Position numbers and translations under genes: made by a program
Assembly (NCBI GenBank): GCA_009731375.1
Contig: BJOX01000068.1
Span: 503,852 to 533,512 of the forward strand
Length of the DNA stretch: 29,661 nucleotides
Direction: 5' to 3'
From: Paulinella micropora
Taxonomy: Eukaryota > Cercozoa > Imbricatea > Euglyphida
The notes under the pieces: generated by a model
The model's input: only the letters and a program-made list of their open reading frames with translations
The model's database searches: none
What the model was told of the DNA's origin: nothing
In this document: piece after piece, positions 1 to 29,506 of the stretch
Numbering within the stretch: the stretch's first letter is position 1
Layout: each line of letters opens with the position of its first letter

Positions 1-1850
1 AACCAAAAATAAAAAGACAAATAAGAAAACGACATGCACTATACAAAAGATGGAAAGACAACCCAAGTATAGAGAACAAGCAAGCCTACACTGCACACAA
101 ATACAAAGTCAACAAACTCATACACAAAGCAAAACAAGAAGAAATCATGAAAGTGCTGGAAGACAACAAAGACAACCCAAAGAAACACAGAAAACTCAAA
201 GAGCTAGTACCAAATAACAAACCACCAAGAACATCGGTAACAATAGCACACTAAAACAATAGAACATACACAGACCCAATCGATATAGCAAATGCATTCA
301 ACAATCATAACAATAGGCAAGAAAGCAAGCAACAACATACCAAAAATAGAACAGGAACACACAGACAGGAAGAGATAATAGAGGTAGAAACACACACACA
401 CACACACATCCTAGCTTCAAACTACATACCATAACACAAGACACAGTTTACAAGACACTCAAGAACATAAACAGAGACAAAGCAGAATATATATTTAAAA
501 TAAAGCCTGCAATAATAAAAGACACGCACGTTTTCTTTGCACCCACACTCACAGAACTCTTCAACAAAGTAATAAAAGAAAACAGATGTAAGTAATAGAA
601 ATACAAAGCCAGCGACACAAGCATGCCAGCCAACCACAGACCAATATCACTGCTACCAATAATAGCTCAAGTCTTTGACACAATAATAAATAAGCAAATC
701 ATGGATTATCTAACAAAGCACAACATAATTTCACACACACAAAACACATTCATACCAAACTCAAACACGATCATGACAATCCAAACAATCCTAAACCAAA
801 TACATAAGCACATATACTATTGCTAAGAAGAGCTAGCGTTAGCACTATATGTAGATCTATCAAAAGCCTACGACACAGTACAACACGCAAAGCTGATTGA
901 CAAACTTCGAAAAAATTTCAATTTCTCTGAAGACACTGTTAACGTCTTTGCGTCCTACTTCTCAAACAGAGTCCAAGAAGTACACACACAGCACGCAAAA
1001 TCACACAGGCGCACTATCACACACTGCATCCTGCAAGGCAACATGCTATCTACTACATTATTCTTGCTGTATATCAATCATATAATAAACATAATAAAAC
1101 AAGGAACAGTGTATACATATGCAGACGACAGTCATAATAACAACCAAATCGCCCAACAGTCTACAACAAAAAACACAAACTGAAATAACTAAACTAATCA
1201 ACTACTTTCATTCCAACAACCTCGTACCAAACACTACCAAGACAACATACACAATCTTACTCGAAACCAAACAGAACGTGACAATATCTTCCCACACCTA
1301 ATCCAACACATCTCCGTCTGGGGGACCCATGACAAAAACAAGAAGCACATACAACCACTCATAAAAATACATTAAAAATCATCAGAATAATAACCAAGAC
1401 ATATTACCGAGCACATACTAAGCAGCTCTTCGACCAACTCGAAATCCTTGTCAATTATACAAACTCAGAGGTGTATAGAAATCCACCCATCCACCCATTA
1501 AAGAACTCAACAGACAACATCTTCACCCCAACCAACAATATCCATTCATACCATACTCGTTGTATAGAAATCCACCAATCCACCCGTTAAAGAACTCAAC
1601 AGACCACTACACGACAACATCTCCACCCCAACCAACAATATCCATTCATACCATACTCGAAATTCAACAAAAAGCAACCTATTCATCGACCACAACCCCA
1701 TACCTCACAAAAATGTTCCTCCATCAGTGGAACCAACTCCCAGAGTATATCAAAGACACAACATCACTCAACATCTTTCAAAAAACTGATGAAAGCTTAT
1801 CTACTTGAACAGCAAAAACATAGTAATGATAATAATAATTATAATAACTT
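1..1850 (+). mobile_element. Decayed non-LTR (LINE-like) retrotransposon, 3' part of the ORF2-like region
   Basis: The first 1.8 kb reads as a degraded reverse-transcriptase ORF. Positions 1-235 encode a basic linker (KVLEDNKDNPKKHRKL) of the kind found between the endonuclease and RT domains of LINE ORF2. Position 623 onward gives NHRPISLLPIIAQVFDTI. After an in-frame TAA at 824-826 the same frame continues with ALYVDLSKAYDTVQ, then LFLLYINH, and YADD at 1118-1129. The C-terminal end is readable at 1716-1800 as WNQLPEYIKDTTSLNIF, typical of jockey/CR1-like ORF2 ends. The endonuclease would lie left of the window. Several stops and frame changes mean it is inactive. A short TAA-rich run at 1823-1850 may be its 3' tail. 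The exact clade is not resolved. Confidence 0.85.
1471..1660 (+). repeat. Internal tandem duplication in the LINE 3' region
   Basis: A segment of about 90 bp beginning TGTATAGAAATCCACC occurs at about 1471-1559 and again at 1560-1660. The second copy carries about 9 extra bases (ACCACTACACGAC against ACAAC). The duplication lies within the degraded ORF2 C-terminal part and supports decay of the copy. Confidence 0.8.
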
Positions 1851-2540
1851 TGGAGCGAATGGTCACAGCCTGCCTACATAAAAAATAAGCAGCAATAGCA
1901 CCCCTCTTTCCCGTCACATAATCTGTGAAGAGCCTCCGCTGGACCTCGCCCAACAAATATGGTCTCTGCAAACACCATATGACTGGCACTCCCCCCTCTC
2001 TCTCCCTTTCTCTCTCCCTCTTCTTTTTCCACCTCTCCTCTCTCTCCTTCTCTCTTTCTCTCTTCTCTCTCTTTCTCTCTCTCTTTAATTTCTTCCCCTA
2101 AACCAAGAGATCACGAGCAGACATCTATCCTACATAAAAAGACACTCATATCGCTTCAAAGCCGCGCCCAGACTCATATGCAGACTATTTATATCAATAC
2201 TTAATGCTAAACTCAAGCAAGATTTAATATTACTGAGCCACCTCGATGAATGTATTAGCTTAATAGCATTACTTTTCATGTGGACCTTGCTTGAGTCAAA
2301 TTATAAAATTGTTCTCTAAATAAACAAGAAGAAGGGAATTTCGAAACAGCGTACAGAAACAAAGAAGTCTTGTTGTTTGTGCTACAGTACTGCGATCTGG
2401 CTATAAAAACACACACGACACGACGAGAGAGTGAGAAAAGATAAATGAGAAATAAAGTACCTCGCTGCAAAGAAGACCATGGTATTTAAAACTCTGCACA
2501 GACATCTTTTTTCTGTTTTCAGCTCTAGAAAAAAGGCATT
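1851..2540. other. Unassigned stretch with a CT-rich tract
   Basis: This stretch holds an unrecognised segment (1851-1990), a CT-rich low-complexity tract (about 1991-2090) and an AT-rich unrecognised segment (2090-2540). I see no coding pattern, RNA gene or terminal repeat in it. Confidence 0.6.
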
Positions 2541-2836
2541 GCATGATGTTGCGGCCAACCGGTTGTGGGTGGCTGTGGGTCCCTTTATCTCCCGAATTTT
2601 TTTCTCTTGTGGTTTTTTCAATAAACTTTATATATTTATTCCCAAATCCCACAAGAGAGGCCAAGGAGGGGATGGGGTGCAAACATTGCATGATGTTGCG
2701 GCCAACCGGTTGTGGGGTCTGGCTGTGGGTCCCTTTATATCTCCAATTTTTTTTCTCTTGTGGTTTTTTCAATAAACTTTATATATTTATTCCCAAATCC
2801 CACAAGAGAGGCCAAGGAGTGGATAGGGTGCAAATA
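2541..2836. repeat. Tandem pair of a 147-bp unit
   Basis: Two consecutive copies (2541-2687 and 2688-2836) start GCATGATGTTGCGGCC and share an identical middle part with AATAAACTTTATATATTTATT. They differ by a few substitutions and small indels. Each unit carries an inverted repeat (CTCTTGTGG later answered by CCCACAAGAG), so each could form a hairpin. No coding potential is convincing. Confidence 0.85.
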
Positions 2837-2904
2837 AAACAATACATTCTAAAAGAGAGCTGCAAAGTAGGTGCAAGCAAAACAATACATAATAAAAGAG
2901 AGCG
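2829..2904. repeat. Short degenerate tandem duplication
   Basis: CAAATAAAACAATACATTC followed by TAAAAGAGAGC is repeated about 43 bp later as CAAGCAAAACAATACATAA followed by TAAAAGAGAGC. This is a small local duplication directly after the 147-bp tandem pair. Confidence 0.7.
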
Positions 2905-3761
2905 GAAAAAAGGATCTCTGGCTGCAGCGAACGAGAAGACAGCGTCCGCCAGGCGCCCACAGGCCAGGTTGTGTGCAGGGAGGGCACGCCCTTCTCTTCT
3001 CTGAAAGTTAACTCATTCAGCCAGCAGACAAATCATGTGTGCGTTCTCTCTCTCTCTCTCTCTGTGTGTGTATGTGTGTGTGTGTTTGTGTCTGTTCCCC
3101 CCCGCCCTTCGGACAGGCCTTCGGCCAACATGGAAATAGGCTACGAAGTGCCGTGATACAAACCTGAGCTGTCCCTGAAGAACACTTTACACTCGACGAA
3201 GTTTTAAAATTTCGGCCTTATAGTAAAGCTAATATATAATTTGAATTGTTTGAATTCTCTAAAAAAGGAAAACATTATAATATATTATTAAATTTAAATA
3301 TTTAATAAATTATATAAAGAGTTAAAATCTGGTCCGGTCTAGTCCGCTCTAGTCCAAACAATCCAAGCTCACTCGACCGCCTGCTGGTTCCCATTAGACA
3401 CTGAAAAGGGGGACTGGCAGGCTTCTGGGCACAAGCACGTCTGGTCAAGGCAAGCTACCGTAAGACCTGGCCAGACTTGCTTGTGAAAAACATCTGTGCC
3501 CCGCTCAACTGGCACTCCGGGTATTGCCGACTTCTCGGACTTACGGAGCTGCACAATCCCCACTGCAAATGGGAATTGTGCCACTTCCGCAACTCCGGCT
3601 TTCACGGACATGGCTCACTTCGCACAATGGCTCACTTCGCATGTGTCTCACTTCGTACACGTGTCTCACTTATATGTGTCTCACTTCTCTATACGTCTCA
3701 CTTCTTACATGGCCCCGGGACGCTTTGGGACAAATGTTACCAAAATGTAGACATCTAGATA
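2905..3761. other. Unassigned sequence with a degenerate TCTCACTTC minisatellite
   Basis: Between the tandem repeats and the N gap there is a short CT/GT microsatellite (3046-3092) and an AT-rich part (3190-3330). A unique GC-balanced part follows (3364-3620), with a short imperfect hairpin (GCACAATCCC later answered by GGGAATTGTGC). At about 3603-3715 the phrase TCTCACTTC (or GCTCACTTC) recurs every 14-20 bases at least six times. I see no gene here. Confidence 0.6.
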
Positions 3762-4065
3762 NNNNNNNNNNNNNNNNNNNNNNNNNNNNNNNNNNNNNNN
3801 NNNNNNNNNNNNNNNNNNNNNNNNNNNNNNNNNNNNNNNNNNNNNNNNNNNNNNNNNNNNNNNNNNNNNNNNNNNNNNNNNNNNNNNNNNNNNNNNNNNN
3901 NNNNNNNNNNNNNNNNNNNNNNNNNNNNNNNNNNNNNNNNNNNNNNNNNNNNNNNNNNNNNNNNNNNNNNNNNNNNNNNNNNNNNNNNNNNNNNNNNNNN
4001 NNNNNNNNNNNNNNNNNNNNNNNNNNNNNNNNNNNNNNNNNNNNNNNNNNNNNNNNNNNNNNNNN
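3762..4065. other. Assembly gap (N)
   Basis: This is a run of 304 N. It is followed directly by a (GTA)n tract, so the gap probably hides more trinucleotide repeat. Confidence 0.99.
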
Positions 4066-4123
<58 letters not shown>

Positions 4124-4164
4124 CAGTAGTAGTAGTAGTAGAAGTAGTAGTAGTAGTAGAAGTA

Positions 4165-4218
<54 letters not shown>

Positions 4219-4244
4219 TTGTGGTGGTGATGGTGGCGGTGGTG

Positions 4245-4322
<78 letters not shown>

Positions 4323-4365
4323 TTGTGGTGGCGGTGGTGGCGGTGGTGGTGGTGGTGGTGGTAGC

Positions 4366-4406
<41 letters not shown>

Positions 4407-4414
4407 GTAGAAGC

Positions 4415-4461
<47 letters not shown>

Positions 4462-4468
4462 CAGTAGT

Positions 4469-4522
<54 letters not shown>

Positions 4523-4524
4523 AT
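4066..4524. repeat. (GTA)n trinucleotide tract with GTG/GCG islands, then (CT)n
   Basis: About 400 bp of GTA repeat is interrupted twice by very similar GTTGTGGTGG-type islands (about 4217-4255 and 4321-4362). This suggests a higher-order duplication inside the tract. It ends in a CT dinucleotide run at 4471-4524. Confidence 0.95.
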
Positions 4525-4570
4525 AGGCCGCTTGGCTTCGTTCCTTCATCACGCTCTACACTTCTTTGGC

Positions 4571-4860
4571 CAAGCACGGCCGGCCTCCCCCACTTCCCCG
4601 CGCCAAAGATTTGGGTCCGTCCAAACATCAAAAATACATAAAAATTCTGATATAAATATATATATATCAAGCACGGCCGGCCCCCCCCCCACCTTCCCCG
4701 CCCNNNNNNNNNNNNNNCCCCCCCCCCCCCCCCTTCCCCGCCCCAAAGACTTGGGTCCGTCCAAACGTCAAAAATACATAAATATTCTGATATAAATATA
4801 TATCTCAAGCACGGCCGGCCCCCCCGCCTTCCCCTCTCCAAAGACTTGGGTCCGTCCAAA

Positions 4861-4913
<53 letters not shown>

Positions 4914-4976
4914 CATACATATATATGTATATATACATGCCACCCCACCTTCCCCGCGCCAAAGACTTGGGTCCCT

Positions 4977-5024
<48 letters not shown>

Positions 5025-5271
5025 GCCACCCCACCTTCCCCGCGCCAAAGACTTGGGTCCCTCCACATATATACAAATTATATATATATATATATGTATC
5101 ATATATATATATATATGCCACCCCACCTTCCCCGCGCCAAAGACTTGGGTCCCTCCATATATATACATACATACATATATATATATATATGTATGTATTA
5201 TATATATATGTATATATATATATGCCACCCCACCTTCCCCGCGCCAAAGACTTGGGTCCTTCCAAACATCA
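4571..5271. repeat. Seven-copy GC-rich core minisatellite separated by (AT)n
   Basis: A conserved core (CCTTCCCCGCGCCAAAGA then CTTGGGTCC) occurs seven times, with units starting near 4571, 4668, 4806, 4936, 5022, 5115 and 5223. The first three units begin CAAGCACGGCCGGCC. The last four begin TGCCACCCCACC. Units are separated by AT dinucleotide runs of variable length. Unit 2 contains a 14-N gap (4704-4717) inside a poly-C run. Spacing varies from about 85 to 140 bp. The cores are far better conserved than the spacers. Confidence 0.92.
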
Positions 5272-5420
5272 TCCATCCATACATACATACATACATACAT
5301 ACATACATACATACATACATACATACATGCATACATACATACATACATACATACACATAGAAACATACATACATACATACATAGAAACATACATACATAC
5401 ATACATACATATATACATGC
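5272..5420. repeat. (CATA)n tetranucleotide microsatellite
   Basis: CATA repeats are broken by two similar ACATAGAAACATAC interruptions. Long reading frames over this tract are repeat artefacts. Confidence 0.95.
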
Positions 5421-5466
5421 ATATACGATATGTATGGTGTGTCTGTCTGTATGTGTTTGTATGCAG

Positions 5467-23928
<18,462 letters not shown>

Positions 23929-24823
23929 CATCAAGGATTTCTCTGTTTCTTTGCTACCCTTTTTCTCACTTTTTGTGAAAATACCAAACTGTATGTAGTA
24001 CTTGAAAGCTTGCTTACATGAACTGTGTGTGTATGTGTCTGTTTGTTTGTGTAGACGCGTTTTCATGTCGCTACAAAAATGTTTAGCCGAGTTCTTTTTG
24101 GATCCTGGTAAAAATGTTTATATATATATACATATAATATATATACATATATATATATGTATATATATAAATTTTATATATATAATAAAAGAGAGAGAGA
24201 GAGAGAGAGAAACAGAAGAAAAGAAAATAATATTTCATTTTCTGGTTGTGGCAGGGCTCTTCTTGCTTGCGCGTGTGATCAGTGCACTTGTTTTGAAATG
24301 CTAGTGTTTCGTTAGTAAATGTTACTACCAGGATATTCAACCAAACAAAAAATCATCGTATTCTTAAAATCATAATTTTTTTTTTTGTAAAACTGTTTCT
24401 TTTCCTGCTGTACCTCCCCCCCCCCCCCCCCCAAAACNNNNNNNNNNATATGTCGCATGCGTCATTTTTGTGTCCATGTATAGCATTCAGAGTTTGTGTT
24501 ATATATTAGTCTTCTGTAACAGGTCAACCACCCGTGCACCTAAATGGTTTTGGAAATAGTTATTTAATAACAAGGATTTACCGGACCACGAGCGACGTGC
24601 TCACCCCTTTGCTTAAGGCTGGTTAGTGCAGCTAAGTGCTAGGGCTTGGCTATGGGTAAGGCAAGGGCTTGGCTTGGGGCAAGGGCTATGGGCTGCAGTG
24701 CATAACATTGAGCTGTGCTCATGAGGTAGTTTCAGTTTATGAAATGAAAAAGGTTCGTTCTTATATGTCTGCAATCTACCTGTGATGTTTGCACTGCGCT
24801 TCACATGGTGATTGCGCTTAAGG
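23929..24823. other. Unassigned flanking sequence
   Basis: Ordinary-complexity DNA holds small GT, TA and GA repeats (24020-24050, 24120-24210), a poly-C run and a 10-N gap (24438-24447). An internal short GGCTTGG/GCAAGGGCT repeat lies at 24647-24690. No gene is visible. It is the transition to the palindrome region. Confidence 0.55.
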
Positions 24824-25037
24824 TATTACTGTGGACATTCAAGTGGCAAAACATTCAAACTTTGACCTCATCTCTCTCAATCAATATTTGAGATATGGAA
24901 ATGCAGCGCGCACAGTCGGAAAGCTCTTGTACTAAGCTTTCCAATGCTGGCTTCAGATTTGTCGTATCACTCAGTAGATTGATGGAGAACGATGAGATCA
25001 AAGTTTGATAGTTTGCCACTTGAATGTCCACAGCAAT
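24824..25037 (+). mobile_element. Hairpin MITE family 2, copy D
   Basis: This element of about 214 bp has ends TATTACTGTGGACATTCAAG and its complement (CACTTGAATGTCCACAGCAAT). The inner flanks are also inverted (AACTTTGACCTCATC against GATGAGATCAAAGTTTG). There is no coding capacity. It straddles the outer end of the large inverted repeat as far as the window shows it. Confidence 0.88.
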
Positions 25038-26059
25038 ATTGTAACAATGAGTCGGAAACATTGCAGAAACTTGATAATCAACTTTATTTTTTTTTACGCA
25101 AACACTGTTTTAATAAAATACTTGCCACTCGTAGAGTCTATTTCTTTCGCATCTTTTAGATTTCTTTTCAATCTTTATGTTCTTTAGTATCATCATATGT
25201 AGTTAGCTATGTAATTAAAATTTCTGAATGCGGGGGGAAGATAGGCATTTATGATATTATAGTTATTAAATTATATTTTTTGTACATCTGAAAAATACAT
25301 ATGTTGAAAGGGTCCCCAACGAACAAATAAATGAAATATATGATACGGTTCATATAACTTGAAACCATAGCTTTAAAGTTATTAATAATCCTATATAAAC
25401 AAAAGCAGTTAAAAAAAAAACACTAAGGTGAAGTTTATTAAAAAATATCAAAATTTTACCGAGACCAAATCATAGTATTTAATAATATAATAACTGTCTA
25501 ATGACTTGTAGAATGAGGAATACCTAACGTAGAAGGGACCGTGACTCCGTACTCTCCAAGCCAAGGATAACCGAACAGACCGGAACATCAGGTAACTTGC
25601 TATTATATACCGTAGTAGTACCGGGTGGGCCGGCCGCATAATCCCCTCTCCCCCTCGAGCGGGCCCTCGTCAGGCTGCGCGAGAAGTCAAGTTATGATCA
25701 GCGGATCCAAACCGGGATAAAATGTGAAAAATTATCACAAGACTGTGACGGTCGATGACTAGACCCGGGCCCCGGGCCCATGTCCTCGGATAAAATTGCA
25801 TCCCCGTGTTGACTTAAATTCACTCATCATCCCTCCCACCTAGTGTCGGTGGGACTATACTAGCCTGGCCCGGTCGGATAAATATTAATCAGTAATTCCA
25901 TTTCCACCGGACACGGTAAAATCCGTTGAATTCAGTTACTCATTCCTTCGGCCCCATCATGATCGGCCCCCCAAACTGAGGGTTTTGTACGAATTCCTTC
26001 GTACTGATCAAAACTGCCGCTTTATGACTGTGCGGGCTACCTCACATTACCATCAAATC

Positions 26060-26137
26060 ATGAGCGACGACGACGACCTAGACGACAATGGATTTTGGTG
26101 TCCAGACTCGGACGACTCCAGGCTGTCGGGAGCTTAA
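26060..26137 (+). other. Acidic micro-ORF inside the left arm
   Basis: ATG starts a 25-codon frame, MSDDDDLDDNGFWCPDSDDS and five more residues, ending in TAA. The exact mirror copy is at 28404-28481 on the minus strand. The acidic start recalls N-termini of some cut-and-paste transposases, but nothing follows it. It is probably a chance frame or a remnant. Confidence 0.2.
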
Positions 26138-26620
26138 TTACAGACAAAGAACTTGTGGGAAGTGTGATATTGTATTAAGACCGGAGGTCTTACCCTTACG
26201 AGCTCAATAATAAAAAGGAATTAATAATACTACGTGACGTTGAACACAACTGGTTCAGAACCGTCTACTTGAACCTCCACTTCTAAACTAATCTGAACCC
26301 CGAACCAACAAGTCAGAGGGAAAAACCGTTAAAAACTGAGTGTCCCTTTGATAAGGTCAACTGACACGTTTCGGCGTTACGTCCGTAACCTGCCAAAGCA
26401 TACCCCAAACAACAACCCATAAGTGCAATCCCTTATTTAGCCATAACTTCCCAGTCACGGGGAAAAAAAGCAAAATTTCACGGAATTCAAGTTCCGTGAC
26501 CTTCAAGTTTCCCTTAACTTCAAACTGTTACTAGTAATAGTACATGTACTGTAGAAGGATCGGGTCAACGCTATATATGTGGGAGGTTATTCAATATGGA
26601 TGATGCTACACAACTGAGTG

Positions 26621-26836
26621 TATTACTGTGGACATTCAAGTGGGAAACTATCCAACTTTGACCTCATCGTTCTCCATCAATCGAAGTGATACTACTGTGC
26701 TTAAGCCAGCATTGGAAAGCTTAGGACAAGAGCTTTCCAACGGTGTGCGCTGCATTTCCGTATCTCAAATATTGATTGAGAAAGATCAGTGAGGTCAAAG
26801 TTTGAATGTTTTGTCACTTGAATGTCCACAGTAATA
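26621..26836 (-). mobile_element. Hairpin MITE family 2, copy E
   Basis: This 216-bp copy of the same element is inverted relative to copy D, judged by its internal TGCTGGCTT and GCAGCGC landmarks. The ends are TATTACTGTGGACATTC and GAATGTCCACAGTAATA. It diverges from copy D by many substitutions, so it is an older, independent insertion that was copied with the arm. Confidence 0.88.
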
Positions 26837-27183
26837 ATCCGACTGAGTCTGCATCCTAAAAACCTTCTCCACGCCGGTAAACGGTTAAGTCCGTGACCTG
26901 TAAGATGTAGGTTTTAAGGTCCTATGTGATCCAAGCTTCCTAGCTTTCCTCCCATATTCCTTATCCTAACACAACATTAAAACCGGACGTATTAATCAGA
27001 ACCGGAAATGTAATAAGAATTCATCTTAAAATACATTTAATAACAAGAAATTACTTCCAAGAGTAAATTCCCGTAAAGCCCTAATAGCGTAAAAACGATG
27101 TAGTATACCGGGACGGTGTGTGTTACAATATCAGTGTGAGACTACCTAAACAGATGCCATCCACACTAGACCAAATAAAAAGA

Positions 27184-27357
27184 TGTGCAACTGATATGCT
27201 ATGGTTTACAAAACTATTGAACTAGCTTTAAATGGTTCACAAGGTACATGCAAATATATACTTATGAGGCATTTACAAATTTGGATGGTTGGAGAGGATG
27301 AGCCATGCAGACTCGAAAGTCGGAAATGATCACCTTTTAGCGATTCCACTTAAAGAT
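27184..27357. other. Unique 174-bp spacer of the palindrome
   Basis: This is the non-palindromic loop between the arms. It is AT-rich with no open frame or repeat of note. Confidence 0.9.
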
Positions 27358-27704
27358 TCTTTTTATTTGGTCTAGTGTGGATGGCATCTGTTTAGGTAGT
27401 CTCACACTGATATTGTAACACACACCGTCCCGGTATACTACATCGTTTTTACGCTATTAGGGCTTTACGGGAATTTACTCTTGGAAGTAATTTCTTGTTA
27501 TTAAATGTATTTTAAGATGAATTCTTATTACATTTCCGGTTCTGATTAATACGTCCGGTTTTAATGTTGTGTTAGGATAAGGAATATGGGAGGAAAGCTA
27601 GGAAGCTTGGATCACATAGGACCTTAAAACCTACATCTTACAGGTCACGGACTTAACCGTTTACCGGCGTGGAGAAGGTTTTTAGGATGCAGACTCAGTC
27701 GGAT

Positions 27705-27920
27705 TATTACTGTGGACATTCAAGTGACAAAACATTCAAACTTTGACCTCACTGATCTTTCTCAATCAATATTTGAGATACGGAAATGCAGCGCACACCG
27801 TTGGAAAGCTCTTGTCCTAAGCTTTCCAATGCTGGCTTAAGCACAGTAGTATCACTTCGATTGATGGAGAACGATGAGGTCAAAGTTGGATAGTTTCCCA
27901 CTTGAATGTCCACAGTAATA
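27705..27920 (+). mobile_element. Hairpin MITE family 2, copy F (mirror of E)
   Basis: Exact mirror image of copy E in the right arm. It was duplicated with the arm and did not insert separately. Confidence 0.88.
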
Positions 27921-29506
27921 CACTCAGTTGTGTAGCATCATCCATATTGAATAACCTCCCACATATATAGCGTTGACCCGATCCTTCTACAGTACATGTA
28001 CTATTACTAGTAACAGTTTGAAGTTAAGGGAAACTTGAAGGTCACGGAACTTGAATTCCGTGAAATTTTGCTTTTTTTCCCCGTGACTGGGAAGTTATGG
28101 CTAAATAAGGGATTGCACTTATGGGTTGTTGTTTGGGGTATGCTTTGGCAGGTTACGGACGTAACGCCGAAACGTGTCAGTTGACCTTATCAAAGGGACA
28201 CTCAGTTTTTAACGGTTTTTCCCTCTGACTTGTTGGTTCGGGGTTCAGATTAGTTTAGAAGTGGAGGTTCAAGTAGACGGTTCTGAACCAGTTGTGTTCA
28301 ACGTCACGTAGTATTATTAATTCCTTTTTATTATTGAGCTCGTAAGGGTAAGACCTCCGGTCTTAATACAATATCACACTTCCCACAAGTTCTTTGTCTG
28401 TAATTAAGCTCCCGACAGCCTGGAGTCGTCCGAGTCTGGACACCAAAATCCATTGTCGTCTAGGTCGTCGTCGTCGCTCATGATTTGATGGTAATGTGAG
28501 GTAGCCCGCACAGTCATAAAGCGGCAGTTTTGATCAGTACGAAGGAATTCGTACAAAACCCTCAGTTTGGGGGGCCGATCATGATGGGGCCGAAGGAATG
28601 AGTAACTGAATTCAACGGATTTTACCGTGTCCGGTGGAAATGGAATTACTGATTAATATTTATCCGACCGGGCCAGGCTAGTATAGTCCCACCGACACTA
28701 GGTGGGAGGGATGATGAGTGAATTTAAGTCAACACGGGGATGCAATTTTATCCGAGGACATGGGCCCGGGGCCCGGGTCTAGTCATCGACCGTCACAGTC
28801 TTGTGATAATTTTTCACATTTTATCCCGGTTTGGATCCGCTGATCATAACTTGACTTCTCGCGCAGCCTGACGAGGGCCCGCTCGAGGGGGAGAGGGGAT
28901 TATGCGGCCGGCCCACCCGGTACTACTACGGTATATAATAGCAAGTTACCTGATGTTCCGGTCTGTTCGGTTATCCTTGGCTTGGAGAGTACGGAGTCAC
29001 GGTCCCTTCTAGTACGTTAGGTATTCCTCATTCTACAAGTCATTAGACAGTTATTATATTATTAAATACTATGATTTGGTCTCGGTAAAATTTTGATATT
29101 TTTTAATAAACTTCACCTTAGTGTTTTTTTTTTAACTGCTTTTGTTTATATAGGATTATTAATAACTTTAAAGCTATGGTTTCAAGTTATATGAACCGTA
29201 TCATATATTTCATTTATTTGTTCGTTGGGGACCCTTTCAACATATGTATTTTTCAGATGTACAAAAAATATAATTTAATAACTATAATATCATAAATGCC
29301 TATCTTCCCCCCGCATTCAGAAATTTTAATTACATAGCTAACTACATATGATGATACTAAAGAACATAAAGATTGAAAAGAAATCTAAAAGATGCGAAAG
29401 AAATAGACTCTACGAGTGGCAAGTATTTTATTAAAACAGTGTTTGCGTAAAAAAAAATAAAGTTGATTATCAAGTTTCTGCAATGTTTCCGACTCATTGT
29501 TACAAT

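Larger units (their letters stand above)
24883..27183 (+). repeat. Left arm of a 2.3-kb near-perfect inverted repeat
   Basis: Positions pair with the right arm so that coordinates sum to 54544 outside and 54541 inside a single 3-bp indel (after 25530). I compared most of the length, including a 10-A homopolymer and GC-rich runs, and found no other difference. The arm extends at least to 24883. Its true outer end lies beyond the window. It contains MITE copy E, part of copy D, an AT-rich outer half and a GC-richer middle. I see no convincing gene. Confidence 0.97.

Noticed and set aside
4571-5271. CRISPR-like look: conserved core with spacers
   Set aside because: The spacers are simple AT runs of unequal length, the cores are separated irregularly, and the genome is eukaryotic.
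24990-25190. 60-codon frame at 25005-25187 and its mirror at 29357-29539
   Set aside because: The frame starts inside MITE copy D and runs into AT-rich sequence. Its presence in both arms follows from the palindrome and does not show selection.
26060-26137. Acidic micro-ORF as a transposase remnant
   Set aside because: Only 25 codons, with no downstream homology and no partner motif. I listed it at low confidence and did not treat it as a gene.
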